From: Metallyticus violacea
Taxonomy: Eukaryota; Arthropoda; Insecta; Mantodea; Metallyticidae
Direction of reading: 5' to 3'
DNA: 64,000 nt
NCBI GenBank assembly: GCA_030762175.1
Contig: CM060833.1
Coordinates: 1,056,501-1,120,500 of the forward strand
The notes below the pieces were generated by a model, which saw only the letters and a list, made by a program, of their open reading frames with translations, was not told the origin of the DNA and did not search any database. A program made the translations under genes and the position numbers. Below, piece by piece: positions 12,250-24,213 of this stretch. Position 1 is the stretch's first letter. Every line of letters starts with the position of its first letter.

Positions 12250-13492
12250 ATGTACGAAGGGGCATTCCAATTTGAGTTACACTCTTGAATTTCCAGCTAT
12301 CTAGTCTGTCATTTGCTTGTCATTATAGTTGTAAATGCATAATAAATTGGTTTTGTCCTCTGGTGGCAGCACAATTCAGAGGAGTTTATTCTCTAAAACT
12401 ACAATGCATTTTTCCAACTGCTGTCAGTACATCATGGACAACATGGAGAATGACCATCAAAGACAGTGCTGGACGACTTGGTTTCTGTGGGAAGAGGGTG
12501 TAAACACTACAGATATTCACAGGTGGTTGGTGACAGTGTGTGTGAAGAGCATGCACCATCACAATAAACCATGTACAGCTGGGTGGTTGGCTGGAAATGT
12601 GGCTGCACATCAATGAAGAAGTTTTGGGAGGAAAAATGATCATGACAGTGCAAGTCCAGCATCTCTAGAGTGGAGAATCTTATTCCACAGAATGGGTGCA
12701 TCACATTCTCAGAAATGGAGGCAGCCACAAACTTGCCAGAATCACTCTGCACTGCATAGTGCACTAACCCCTTAAGATGGGAAAGGTGTCTGCCCAAAAC
12801 CCTGACTGCAGCACAAGGACAAGAGCAGTTCAACCCCATAGTCAAGATCTAGAAGACTTCATGCCAAGTCATCACCAGAAACCAAAGCCCAATCAATGCA
12901 ATGGAAGCATAAAGGCTGTCCCCCTGCCGAAGAAGTTCTGGACATCTCCCTCAGTAAGCAAATGCGTGGTTACAATCTTTACGAACATGGATGAAATCAT
13001 CCTCATTGACTGGCTGGAACCAGAGATCACTATTAACAGCAAGGCATATGTGGTGACCCTTCAGAGCTGTGCCATGCAATTCTAACAAAACAATCAGGAA
13101 AATGGGCAAAAGGTGTGCTTCTGCAACATGACAACACTTGTTCCTACACAAGTATGAAAACCATGGCTTCCATTGCTGAGATGAGGTTCTATGTGCTGGC
13201 ATATTCCTATGCCACACATTCCTTATTTGGCCCCTTATGATTATAACCTATTCAAGATTTTGATGAAACCTCTACATAGACTCATTTTGGTAACTTCCAG
13301 GAACAGCAAGAAGCTATCCAGATGCGGGTGTGACATACTCCAAAAAAGTGGTTCCAGGAGGGCCTAGAGAAGTTGCCACATTGGTGGTGCAAGTGTGTAC
13401 AGCCTAATGGAGACTATATTGAAAAATTGGATATATCTGCCTAGGTATAGAAGTTTTGAGTGTACATCAATATGGAATGTCCTTTGTACATA
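12250..13492 (+). mobile_element. Mariner-like element with both TIRs, second family
   Basis: Left end TGTACGAAGGGGCATTCCAA and right end TTGGAATGTCCTTTGTACA-type inverted repeat, 1.24 kb. Plus-strand blocks FLWEEGVNTTDIHRWL (helix-turn-helix) and GVLLQHDNTCSYTSMKTMAS (catalytic HDN). Frameshifts and stops throughout; the longer minus-strand frames in the same interval are antisense. Confidence 0.84.
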
Positions 13493-13879
13493 CTATAATT
13501 GATACTTAACAATCACCTGCAGGCTGCAGGAGAAGATTGTTTGTTTTTGCAGCATTCCATGAAAAATGTTCGAAATTTAAAAAAAACTTTCACTTCATTT
13601 ATATGTTATTTTTTACAGGGATTGAATTAGGAATTTAGATATGCTGAGTCACTTTCCAAAGTTTGGTTTGCATTATATCGGGTTTGGTGCACAAACCTTT
13701 TGCACATAAGCATTGTTGCATTATCAACAATGTGTTAGTCAGAAATCTGTGATGAATTGATATAGAATGTACCAAATTAGGTTAATGTTAATTTCATAAA
13801 AATGAGTAATTTATACATTAGCACTGAATAAAACTAAGTTTAACAGCAATAGTTTTGAATAGCAGGAATTTTCAAGGTG

Positions 13880-14715
13880 AAATATAACAAATTATTATTG
13901 AGGAAATCACTCAAATTTCACTAATTTTCTTCCACTTACTTGACATGTATCCAAGGTTGTTGTCTTCATCTTCAGCATGGCTCCATTGTCTGCTTTCCAG
14001 CATGGTATTAAGATGTTGCTATGTGGATTTTATGAACTTCGTGATGAGGTTCTTATTGTTTGGGAGATCAAAATTAATAACCATATTTTCTTTGTTTTTG
14101 TTTATGAATATATTTTCCCATATTGGTAATTCTATGAGTTTTTGAAGAGCTTTTAAGAGTTTTGGCTCCTTTTGGAATTCGTGGTTCTTTTGCCAGAAAT
14201 AATCTGCTATTGCTGATTTTTCCATGTGTTTATATTTTACATTTCTCATGTGTTCCTTAAATTGCATGGTAATATTTCTTTTTGTTTTGCCTGTGTATTT
14301 CATATTGCAGTCTTTGCAACCAATTTCAAAAATGTCTGATTGTTTTTCTGGCAAAATTTTGTCTTTTTTGTTGGTTTTTAGGAGGTATTTTAAACTACAT
14401 TTGTTTACTGGAGATAAAATGATGTTTGCCTCTTTAAAAATCCTCTGGAATTTTTGGTGTGACCATGGATGGAATGTAAATTTCTTATATATATGATCTC
14501 CTTTGCAGCCTTAGTGCGGTGAGTTTTGAATTTTTCTATTTTCTTGTTGATGAGATTTATTGTGCAGCCATTGTTGTCCACAGAGTGACATCTTAATACC
14601 ATGCTTGGAAGCAGCAGAGGAATCACGCTGAAGATGAAGGCAACAGCCTTTGAAAAATGTTCAAGTAAGTGGAACAAAATTTGTGAAATTTGAGTGATTT
14701 CCTGAATAATAATTT
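13880..14715 (-). mobile_element. Foldback PLE with GIY-YIG remnant
   Basis: Minus-strand GIY-YIG block DIFEIGCKDCNMKYTGKTKR (14019-14354), then FKEHMRNVKYKHMEKSAIAD and WENIFINKNKENMV. Outer arms about 13880-14040 and 14575-14715 are inverted copies, each with a hammerhead-like CTGAAGATGAAG...GAAA motif (plus-strand copy about 14625-14665). Confidence 0.83.
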
Positions 14716-15133
14716 GTTATATTTAACATTAACTGCATTTCTTGTAACTAGAGATTGAAAACTTCAATTGACTAAACTGAATTAGCTGTTCAATGTAATT
14801 CTAAGTTATTTGCTCATAGCATTTTCATAAAATATCTTGCCTGAAGTTATATTAAGACTATGCAATATTTTAACTGGCCCATGTTGAGCACTGAAATTAT
14901 GAGAGAAGGTAAACTCCCTGGCAACTGCTGGGATTACCATTACTTAATATCTGTACCTCAAAATAACAAATAAAAAAAAACTTTTGCTTATCTTCTTGTG
15001 TAAATAATGACAAATTTCAGGCTACTGCCATTTAGGTCAAGTATTTATGGAAAACAAGAGGTGCACAGTAAAACAAAGACGGTTTGATAGTCTTAACAGA
15101 GTAATAAAACTGATAATCTACTTCTGATATTAC
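14716..15133. other. BUD23 intron 4 proximal sequence
   Basis: No recognisable element; BUD23 intronic sequence immediately downstream of exon 4. Confidence 0.5.
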
Positions 15134-15327
15134 CAAGCAGGCAAACAATGTTGAGAAGAACTTGTACAGCCGCTTAGCAGGATGATGACTTGTTTTGTCT
15201 GCATTGCACAGCCACTGGAGGGCACTAATGCTAACAGCACCATCAAAGGCTCCAGCTCTGAATGGCATCCCCTGACCTAGGTCCCCAAGAACTAAGTCTC
15301 CTTCCACTTCCCTTTCCAATGCCACAT
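15134..15327 (-). CDS. BUD23: BUD23 coding exon 4
   Basis: Minus strand, acceptor TTTTTGTTGTAG and donor GTAATATC. The exon encodes [36 protein letters not shown] and [20 protein letters not shown], ending FFSTLFACL in phase 0. These match the family core (human [51 protein letters not shown]). The next expected block (VRGSRAVLQLYPEN) was not found anywhere to the left, so intron 4 probably runs out of the window. Confidence 0.95.
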
Positions 15328-15509
15328 CTACAACAAAAAGCAACCAATACAATATCTACCAGCAATTTATGTGAAAACTCCTAATGAAACATGTGCCTTG
15401 GGTTTTCTCCTGTTCTTGGCTCCTGATGACGTAGCAAAATTATTGCTTTTAATGGGGACCAATAAAATGGCACATCACTATAATCAAAACAAATCATTTT
15501 CTATTTTCA

Positions 15510-16520
15510 GAACAGATAGGAAACATGGCCTTTGAGCTATATGCAGGCTGCTCAATAAAGAATGAATCATGTTTTGACAACATACCTGCTCTCATCCTTA
15601 CAGTAATCCCTGTTGGATACAATGTACCTGCCTCTGCATTTCTGCCAGTCTTCAAAGACATGCTGGAAACTATTGATGACAGGTCTTTCAGAATTACCTT
15701 AGCATCCTTTACCATTGCTTCTGATGATGATGAAAAATGCTACCCACAAAGATGTTTTTTTCAATATGGGGAAAATGAAAATCTCACATCGAGGCTAAAT
15801 CTTGAATACAGGATAGGTGAAGGACATACTTCACATTGACTTTTATTAGATATACAGCAACAACATTTGTGATGTGAGGCCACACATTATTGTGGTGCAC
15901 CATCCAGATTGTTCCATGGCCTTGCAGGTCAATCATTCCTTGAATATCAAAAAAATGAGAAGCAAAAGCAAAAACTTTAGCTTTTTTGCTGTTGCTGATG
16001 ATGGATTCCACACAGAGTTTTGCTGTTTACTCTCAGGATCAATATGATGTAACCAAGCAGCAGTGATTACCTTTGAAAGAAACTTCATTTCTTCCTGTAA
16101 GTTCATCTTCAACTACATGCATGAATGTCTGTTTGTTCAGTCTTGGAACCCACCATGTGCAAACATGTCATTATGCAACTTTTCAGTAAACAATGCTTGG
16201 CTGGCACCCAGTAAAATTTTCAGAATTTCTGAAGTGCTGCTTTCTTACAATGACAACAGTGATGTTAATGTTTTCTTCCATTAGGGCACAAACTGAAGAG
16301 TCACTGAATCCACCTTCCTTTGAAATTAATTGTCTCCTCTCTTTAAACGTTTAAAACCATTTTTGAGCTGGCTATAGGGAAGGACAAGGCCTAGTTCTAT
16401 AAGCCTCAGGTGAAGATTTGTTGAAATGAAAGCTGAATTTCAGAACAGCATGTTGCTTGTTGCTTGTCACCATCTCCAATTTGCTATAGGTTGCACTGAA
16501 CATGTCTTAACTTGAGCATC
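15510..16520 (-). mobile_element. Decayed mariner-family relic
   Basis: Minus-strand ASHFFDIQGMIDLQGHGTIW and MVHHNNVWPHITNVVAVYL match mariner FFD..G and LHHDNAP.H regions, then VFEDWQKCRG near 15650. In the catalytic HHDN motif the Asp is now Asn, so it is inactive. Confidence 0.78.
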
Positions 16521-17479
16521 TCTCACAGGTGGAAACCAGAAGTGACAACAATGAAACTAGTACCATGTGTACATTATGTATTAAGCTAACAAAATACTGT
16601 AAAGTTAAATTTTAATGCAAGATTTTATAATCATTCTTTATTGAAAGCCATTATATGTTGCCAATGAATAGCAATGTTCGGTAATGACTGATGATGAGTG
16701 CACAAAGTGAAGTACAGTATTACTTTATAATATTCAGTTCAATTTTTGACACTGGAACTTCACGAACTATTTTATATTCCAGACATGTTTCAAATGTACT
16801 TGCATTCATCCTTAGCTACTTTCTCCAACTGTTGTTGCTATCTATCTTTTACTCTTGCAGTTGTCTAATGTACCTCCTGATAGGTCATCCTCAGGTTGCA
16901 TTTAAAAATTCATCATATATTGTTCATTTTATGGTGAATGACATTTTCTGCACAATAAAAAAATCATATAGGAAATGAAGTCAAAAGACTTCATTTCATT
17001 GCAGCAGTACAAATGTATGACTACTTAACATTCAAAGATTTAAAATTATTAGAAACGGCATTAGACTAGAGTGCGGAATTTAAAGAAAAGCTATACACAG
17101 AAAACAATAACTGCTTCACCCTAGATCACACCAAATCACTCAACAAAGAGAACAAAATAGATAACAACACATCAAGCTGCCATAAACAGTACTTTTAATC
17201 ATTAAATTATAAAGATGCATGATAAATACTTGCGGTAGGGAAAAATATGTTGAATGTTGTAATAAGAATGACAGAGAAGTATTTCTATTTGTCAAAATTG
17301 GAGCTGTAAAGTGACAGGAGTAGATGGAAGATTCAATATAAAGATATGTCCAATAAGTAGAGAGAAGGATAATATCTGGTACAGTTTATTAGAATGTAAA
17401 GAAACTACGTAACTGAGCAAGAAATCACTGTTGGAGAAATGGAGTAATCTTCCAGCAATAATGCCAAATAACAACAGTG
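16521..17479. other. No recognisable feature
   Basis: AT-rich intronic DNA of BUD23. Around 17270-17400 a weak reading KDNIWYSLLECKE resembles the C-terminal zinc-knuckle area of a LINE, but it is too short to assign. Confidence 0.35.
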
Positions 17480-17682
17480 CATTGACATTGGTGGGGAGTG
17501 TATTGAGAGATCCCACATACACCCTTTGACAAAAAAGAAATTAGTCATCCCCAGATTCGACATGTCCATTGGAGAACTTTGGGGAAGCTCGTAAATAAGC
17601 GACTGGCACACTGCAGTGGACGCTTTGCCTGTAAACTTAAGTGACAATCATAAGCATTTGGAAAGAGAACATTAGGGTAGAG

Positions 17683-17760
17683 TAATGGTGGCCGAACAAT
17701 TCAGAAGTCATTGCTCTTCTGTGTAAGCTCCTGGGTTCAAATCCTACACATTTGTTTTAT
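17683..17760 (+). mobile_element. Possible tRNA-derived SINE head (family D)
   Basis: GGTGGCCGAACAATTCAGAA resembles a box A region, and GGGTTCAAATCC 45-50 nt further on is a perfect-looking box B. No acceptor stem partner and no anticodon arm of tRNA quality, so it is a SINE head rather than a tRNA gene. Confidence 0.5.
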
Positions 17761-17769
17761 TTTTTATTA

Positions 17770-18720
17770 CTGGTTTTATAAGTGTATATGTAGAACTTCA
17801 TGTTGCCTTAATATCATATTATATTTTAACGTATAATTTGAGTTTTACTGCATTACTTATGCATACACGAAAATGTAAACATAAACTAAACTAACATGTT
17901 CTTTATAAATAATTAAATAAATACATGAACATATACATTCATCTTCTTAAGTGAAAACGCACAGAAATAAACACAAATTAATATCAAGTGAATGAACCCC
18001 TTAGCATTTACAACTGTCCTCATTCTTCTTGACATAATATGATACCAGATTTTTACTGCAGTGTGGATGAGAATCTACAACATGCTTCTTGAATTTGTGC
18101 CTATAAACCATCTTTTGTCCTTTGTGCATTTGCAGGGAATGTGTGTGCAGCATATTGCATTTAGATAGAACAAATACTGAAGGAAATTTTATAATATATA
18201 TAATATGTTAATGTTAAAAGTTGCTGTGTATGGGAAACAATATTATGAAATTAATTTGTCATAACGTTTAACATATGTTTATTAAAAAAATAATATGCTT
18301 CATGCCGGGAGATGCACTCTTAACCATGGTGTAACTGTAAACTCTACCATAGAGTTAACAGAACACATACACTAGTCAGTATTGGCTATACATATTTGCT
18401 GGATACCTTGTGAACTGTGGGCTGTAACGAGTAGAACTTAGAGGAATTTTGTATTCAAGAGATGACTCTTTTTTTGCATAATAAATAAGGTACAAAAATC
18501 TACTATTTTAAATCATTTTCAAATTCCCCTTCTATATTTTGCTTAACTATTTAAACTCCTTCTCTAATTTCTAAAGAAATGCTTGCATTCATTTTCACCA
18601 TAGACAGACTTCAAATAGCCACAATTTAATAATCTGTTTGCTAGAAACAAGAACTTAAAAATATAAACCTCTTTATGTAAATTAATAAAACACTAAAAAG
18701 TGGTAACACAGATACTTCGT
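17770..18720. other. No recognisable feature
   Basis: BUD23 intronic AT-rich sequence between a SINE head and exon 3. No coding or repeat family recognised. Confidence 0.4.
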
Positions 18721-18728
18721 ATATTTAC

Positions 18729-18907
18729 CCAACATGGCTGTGGAGATATCGACTCCAACCCAGGCATGACCCTGGTCCTCCAACACACTACCACTGAGTC
18801 CTGAGCCACAACCAAGATCCAACAGCAAACAGGACTCATCATCAGGTAGAGTAAGAAGCTCAATGGCTCGTTCTGACATCTGAACCTGAATGTCTATCAT
18901 TCTTGAG
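18729..18907 (-). CDS. BUD23: BUD23 coding exon 3, SAM-binding motif
   Basis: Minus strand, acceptor TTCCTTGTTGTTAG and donor GTAAATAT. The exon completes the Asn codon and continues [18 protein letters not shown], then the class I methyltransferase motif I as [12 protein letters not shown], followed by [11 protein letters not shown]. These are hallmark BUD23 blocks (human LLDIGCGTGLSG and WVGLDISPAML). The exon ends with one base of an Asp codon finished by exon 4. The intron to exon 2 is 15.8 kb and contains a near-complete R1/LOA-like LINE plus many PLE copies. No frameshift is seen. Confidence 0.96.
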
Positions 18908-19235
18908 CTAACAACAAGGAAAATCTGCATGAAAATCCAATGTCTTCATGTAGGTTAAGTAATAACATTTATTTTTTACTAAACTCAACTAAACTCAAGA
19001 AATTGACAACGTCACACAGTGATGGAGATTGATACAAAATCACTTAGATTTTACACCAAAAATGTTTATTACACATATTATATTTCTGACAGTACATACA
19101 ACTGTAAGGAATATTATATCATACTTATTTTCTCCATGTTCTTTTGACAATATTGTATAAAAACTAACAAAACATTAGATTTTATTTGTGGGTGTCTTCA
19201 CAATGAAATGTAACATTAACTTTATAAACTAGAAA

Positions 19236-20395
19236 TGCTAATTGAACTTGTACAGTGAAACTAATCATATAATAAAGATCATTGTATGTTTGGGTCAACT
19301 ACACTCTCTTATTGCTCCACTTACTTGTTTAAAGTTAGTACATGTTTCACAGACAGTTGTCTGCAGCATCAGCTAACCGTCACTGCTGGATACTTCTTTA
19401 TGCTTTGGGGATGTATATTTTGCTCTGGTGGAGGTGCGATGAACTTAAAGTTTTTGTTTTGATCGCTGGAAGTGTCAAAGTTCATTAATCTTTCTCTGTA
19501 TTTGTAAATGTAGATATTCTCCCATGTTGCTAACTCTATAGGTCCTTATACTGATTTTAATAATTTTACTTTATTCACTATGTCATGGTTTTCTGTTCAG
19601 AAATGAGATGCTACTGCTGATATTCCTATTTGTTTGGATTTTCAAGTTCCTGAAATGTTTCTTTAACAGTGTGCTTATATTTCTAAAGATACAAGCAAAC
19701 AGATAGAACAGTGATTAAAAATGGATTTAGGAAAGAAAGTTCATAAAAATGTACGGAAATTCAAGAGGCACAAACTTATTAAAGGAACTACAATACTTTC
19801 AGCAGGAATAGATAAGATAATATCAGCTTGGCACCTATAAACTGATTTAATGTTTAAAATCTTCTGAATGACAATATTAATAACAATATTTCACTGGAGG
19901 AAAAAAAAGCACGTATTTACCAAATAAATTATGCAGAATGTGAAAAAGTCTATATTGGAAAACAAAGAGAAACATACGCACACATTTGTTAACATTTCAA
20001 CAAATGTTAAAAGAACATTTCAGGAACATAAAATACAAACACATGGAGAAATCAGCAGTAGCATTTCATTTCTGGACAGAAAACCATAACATAGCAAATA
20101 AAGCAAAATTATTAAAGTCAGTATAAGGAGCTACAGAGTTAGCATCATTGCAGAAAATCTACATTTACAAACACAAAAACAGATTAATGAACTTCGACAC
20201 TTCCGGGGATGAAAACATAAACTTTAAGTTCATCACACCTCCATCAGAGCAGAATATATATCCCCAAAGCATAACAAATTATCCAGCAGTCGACAATTAA
20301 CTGATGATTCGGATGAATGCCTGCAACCATGTACTAAATTTAAACAAGTAAGAGTGTGTAGTTCTTCTCACTCATTCAATAATCTTAATTATTGT
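19236..20395. mobile_element. Foldback PLE, arms with GIY-YIG remnants
   Basis: The left end has tail motif TTGTACAGTGAAACTAATCA and the minus-strand hammerhead motif 19334-19377, then minus-strand GIY-YIG tail sequence to about 19700. From about 19900 the same region returns on the plus strand (CEKVYIGKQRET, then an EKSAVAFHFW-like block). The two halves are inverted copies of one 3' end. Confidence 0.75.
19334..19377 (-). ncRNA. Hammerhead ribozyme-like motif
   Basis: Minus strand: helix I GUUAG/CUAAC (5 perfect pairs), core CUGAUGC (A9 changed to C), unpaired U, helix II GCAGAC/GUCUGU with loop AACU, then GAAAC AU GUA. Helix pairing is intact while the core has one substitution that should abolish cleavage. 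Confidence 0.6.
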
Positions 20396-20817
20396 TAACT
20401 TATTCATTTGGCTAAATATCACTAACATTTCACCATTTCCCAAATGCTTAGTTGGACATGTATCGAAGGTCATTGCCTTCACCACCAGTATGGTATTATT
20501 GTCAACTTTCCTGTGTGGTCTGCAGATGTTTTTCTGTAGCTTTTTACAAGCTTGCATATGAGTTCATTCCCATTTGAAAGATTAAAATTAGCCAGCTCAT
20601 CTTTATTCTTGTACATGAATAAATTTTACCAAACTGTTAGGTCCAAAGGCTTCAGCATTTCTTTTAGGAGTTTTGATTCTTCGTGGAATTTCTGGTTTTT
20701 GGACCACAAATGATGTGTTATTTGACAAACTTTGTGTCAGAACTAATACAGTGAAGCGACTTATATATTCTTAATTAGCTGATGAGTCAATTTAACCTCC
20801 ACTTACCATTAAATTAG

Positions 20818-20859
20818 ACAGAACATGTTTCACAGGCCATTGCCTGCATTATCAGCTGT
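20818..20859 (-). ncRNA. Hammerhead ribozyme-like motif
   Basis: Minus strand: helix I ACAG/CUGU, core CUGAUAA (G8 changed to A), unpaired U, helix II GCAGGC/GCCUGU with loop AAUG, then GAAAC AU GUU. Inverted partner of the copy at 21529-21570. Confidence 0.55.
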
Positions 20860-21528
20860 GAATCAACTGCCGAATTCATTGATGGTTGGATGGACTTGGT
20901 ATAGCTCATGTATAGCTTTTGTTGATTTTATGAAACTTTTGGGTTAATTTGTCCTCTGTTGGGATCTCGAAGTCCATAACCATATATGACCAATGTCAAA
21001 TTTTTATGAAAAATTTTCCCCATATTCCCAGCTCCAAAGGTCTATCTACGAATTTCAGTAATTGGATTTTATTTCTATATCATAGTTATCTCACCAGAAG
21101 TGATGTGCAATAGTCAATTAATCTATCCAATTGTTTCTCCAATGTTCCTTTAGCCTAATTCTAATGCTTCTTTTTTGTTTTGGCAATCTACACTTTGTTG
21201 CATGCTGAGCAGTTGATTTATATTATATATTGGAATTAGGCTAAAGGAGCACTGGAGAAACATCAGGTACAATTGGATAGATAAATCAGTGGTTGCACAT
21301 CACCTTTAGAGAGATAAATCTGAAATAGAAATGGAAGTCAAATTATTGAAATTCGTAGATAGACCCTTGCAGTTGGGAATAGGAGAAAACATGTTTATAA
21401 AAAAATATGAAGATAAGGTTATGAACTTCAAAATCCCAAAAGAAGACAAATTAACTGAAAATTTCATAAAATGTCCAAGAGAGCTATACCAAGTTCACCC
21501 AACCATCAACGAATCCAACAGTCGACTC

Positions 21529-21570
21529 ACAGCTGATGATGCAGGCAATGGCCTCTGAAACGTGTTCTGT
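21529..21570 (+). ncRNA. Hammerhead ribozyme-like motif
   Basis: Helix I ACAG/CUGU, perfect core CUGAUGA (21533-21539), unpaired U, helix II GCAGGC/GCCUCU (one C-C mismatch) with loop AAUG, then GAAAC GU GUU with predicted cleavage before CUGU. Core retains all invariant bases. Confidence 0.68.
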
Positions 21571-22679
21571 ATAATTTAATGATAATTGGAGATTAAATTA
21601 ATATCTAATTAAGAATATGATGTGCTATTGCTGATTTTTCTGTGTGTTATATTTAACATTTCTCGTGTGCTCTTGAAATGAATCATAATATTTCTTTTGG
21701 TTTTTCCCAAATATTTCTTGTTGCAATCATTGTGGCTGATTTCATATATGCCTATTTGTTTACTCTGAGGAATTCAATTCTTTATGTTAGTGTTTAGGAG
21801 TTTTTTAAGTTGTGTTTGTTCACTAGGGCCAAAACAATATTATAATTTTGAATATCCTTTGAAATGTTAGATGTGCCCAAGAATGGTAGGTAAACTTCCA
21901 ACATAAGTGCTCTTCTTTATGATCTTTCAAGATAATAGTGTCATATATATTTTTTCCAATTTTCCAATTGTTTTATTTTCTTCTTGACACATTGAATTGA
22001 GTAACCCTTTTTTGTGTTATATCATGGATCTGTTGGTATTACACATCATGTTCTATTTCATTTAGGGGTAAGTTTGTTAATTTGAATGCCAGGTGATATA
22101 TTATGCAAAGTTTTTGTTGTTTTGGATTATGACTGTTGTTCTTGATGAAATTATTAGTGTATCTTTTCTGAAAATGCCAAATTCTAGTTTGTTACGGGTT
22201 TTTATCACTTTAATGTACAAGAAGAGGAGAATGCTGTTGGCTTCTGTTTCTCTGTGATTTAATTGATGTGATTTGCAGATTTAGTAGTTTCATTACATCC
22301 TCTTACCATTTTTGATTGATAATCACAAAAACCTCATCCACGTATCTATGCCAGTATTTTTATATGTGTGGGAGAAAATCAACTATTCATGTTTCTAAAG
22401 AGCTCATATATAAATCCTCTAAAAATGGAGATAGAAGATTTAATTTTGATCATAAAAAAAAAAAATAAAGAACTCGTCTTCAGGTTTGTGAAAGGATAAA
22501 GAACAACATCTGCAGAGTATGCAGGAACCTGACAGTGAATCCAGGCTGGAGATGAAGGCAATGACCTTTGAAACATGTCCAATCAGTGTTTGGAAAGTAG
22601 TGAATTTGAATGATATTTAGCCAAATATGCTAGTTAATATAACATTATTTCAGAGGTAGAGATTGGTATAAAGTACTTT

Positions 22680-23060
22680 TGTGGCTGAATGTATACAAAA
22701 CACTATAAGAGAGACATGTCTGCAAATATTGTCCATCGGTTATAGCAACAATGCCGCATCAAAGAATCTGTTAAGTGAAAAGAAAGCAAGCATTAATGCT
22801 CACAAGGAATTAGGTCTCTCCAATAGTCAAATCAGTAAGAAATTTGGGGCATTCCAGTTGTGAAATTAATGATTTCTTCAAACTGCGCAAGTAGGATGAG
22901 CTTTGGACACTTTTTTCTGAACCTTTGAACCTCAAGGTTATCATAGCATTCCTGTCTTGAAGATCATTTAAGTTTGTAAAGCAAGTAGGACTTCTTAAGG
23001 GGTGATTTAATGGCAGATCATTCAGTGATTGCAATTTCATGAATGTCTCTCTCGTTCACC
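22680..23060 (+). mobile_element. Possible Tc1/mariner-superfamily N-terminal relic
   Basis: The plus strand reads LSEKKASINAHKELGLSNSQ and ISKKFGAF, resembling a Tc1/Tc3 paired helix-turn-helix start, then breaks down. No TIRs identified, so only a tentative call. Confidence 0.45.
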
Positions 23061-23469
23061 CTTTTTAAAAGACAATGCAATTCAATGATTATCCAGAATA
23101 TATGATACTAAAAATAGTAATAAAACTACTTCCTCAAAAATTCAAGAGATAGAAAAATAATGTATCACATGCATCTATCAAATATACACACTCATGTGTA
23201 ATGCTGAAAAAGTTTCACCATGGTAACTTAAGTCACAATTCACAAGGTCAATACAGGTGGCTGAGGGTGTTATGGTGTGAACTTATGAATGGAAGGTTTG
23301 AATTTTGATCAGGTGTTAGTGAAGTACATTTTACTGTATAGGGAATGTTAAAAAATAATTAGCAGTGTTTTAGGAATACTGCACTATCTATGAACACATC
23401 CATTCATTGAGCAATGGACTGATACTAGTATGCCATTTAGATGCTATATTGTATTGTAAGCAGATGTAT

Positions 23470-23520
23470 GGGCGCTAATGACCTTAGATGTTGTGCGCCC
23501 CTTAAACAATAATCATCATC
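23470..23520 (+). mobile_element. 51-bp 5'-truncated retro-insert with 14-bp TSD
   Basis: Flanked by GTAAGCAGATGTAT at 23456-23469 and 23521-23534. The insert is GGGCGCTAATGACCTTAGAT, then a GCGCCCC hairpin partner and a CATCATC tail. Its GCTRATGACCTNAGATGTT block is shared with the 3' body of SINE family A. Confidence 0.78.
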
Positions 23521-24016
23521 GTAAGCAGATGTATAGTGAAAGGGTATTTGTTTGGTGTCAAGCAGAGAAAGAAGTGGATAAGATGGAAGGGAACAAAGCT
23601 GCACTGCGTGATTTTTGTGAAAAGTAGACATAAAAACCACAGAAATTCACAGATGTTTAACTGTGGTATGTGGTCAAGAAGCTTCCGTACAGAAGACTGT
23701 TTACAACTGGATCAATGGGTTTGCCAGTGGCCGGGAATCTTCACACAAGAATGTGAGTACTGGTCATCTATCAATATCACAATCTTCCAAGAATATTTAG
23801 GTTGTGTCTGAATTGATTATGACAGGCACATAATCTTTGATGAGCTGGAATGTCAGACAAACCTAGACCGCACAACCCTGCACACTATTATTTATGATGT
23901 TTTGAATGGAAAAAAGGTGTGCTCACATGGGTTCTGCAGAATTTGACATAGACACAGAAGGATAAAAAAGTTTAAGTTTGTTATCAGCTACTGGTAAAGA
24001 TACAAAGTTTTTGGAT

Positions 24017-24213
24017 TTTTTTTTTGATTGATTTATTTATGGATGCTCTTTATTAACATCTCAGGTCATCAGCGTCCCATTCAACTCAGGGCGTGAAACG
24101 GCGGACTAATTTTGCTCAGAAGCCTCTTTCAGGCTTGAGGTTCCTTTTTGTGCCGTAAATGTATGACATGGGACCCATGGCTTTACTTCCCTTCCGAAGG
24201 AAGCCATACTGTG
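24017..24213 (-). mobile_element. SINE family A, copy lacking the tRNA head
   Basis: Same body as the copy at 38427-38721 (CATCTCAGGTCATCAGCGTC, then CTTCCGAAGGAAGCCATAC), stopping before the tRNA-like head. It is inserted in the mariner relic. Confidence 0.82.

Larger units (their letters stand above)
20723..21616. mobile_element. Foldback PLE, nested, delimited by TSD
   Basis: Flanked by ATGATGTGTTATT (20710-20722) and ATGATGTGCTATT (21617-21629), a 13-bp duplication with one mismatch. It starts with a tail holding AACTAATACAGTGAAGCG. Arms about 20760-21190 (minus GIY-YIG tail) and 21230-21610 (plus) are inverted copies. The plus arm encodes MEVKLLKFVDRPLQLGIGEN. Hammerhead motifs lie in both arms (20818-20859 minus, 21529-21570 plus). 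Confidence 0.82.
20400..22640 (-). mobile_element. PLE copy split by a younger PLE insertion
   Basis: Minus-strand GIY-YIG tail to about 20710, interrupted at 20723-21616. It resumes at 21630 with the rest of the nuclease region and RT remnants up to about 22450 (YWHRYVDEVFVIINQKW, a YVDD-like catalytic motif with E). Right arm 22490-22640 is the inverse of the left arm; both carry hammerhead-like motifs (about 20446 and 22550). Confidence 0.75.

Noticed and set aside
12507..12845. 112-aa minus-strand open frame
   Set aside because: Antisense to the mariner transposase relic at 12250-13492, whose plus strand has recognisable motifs.
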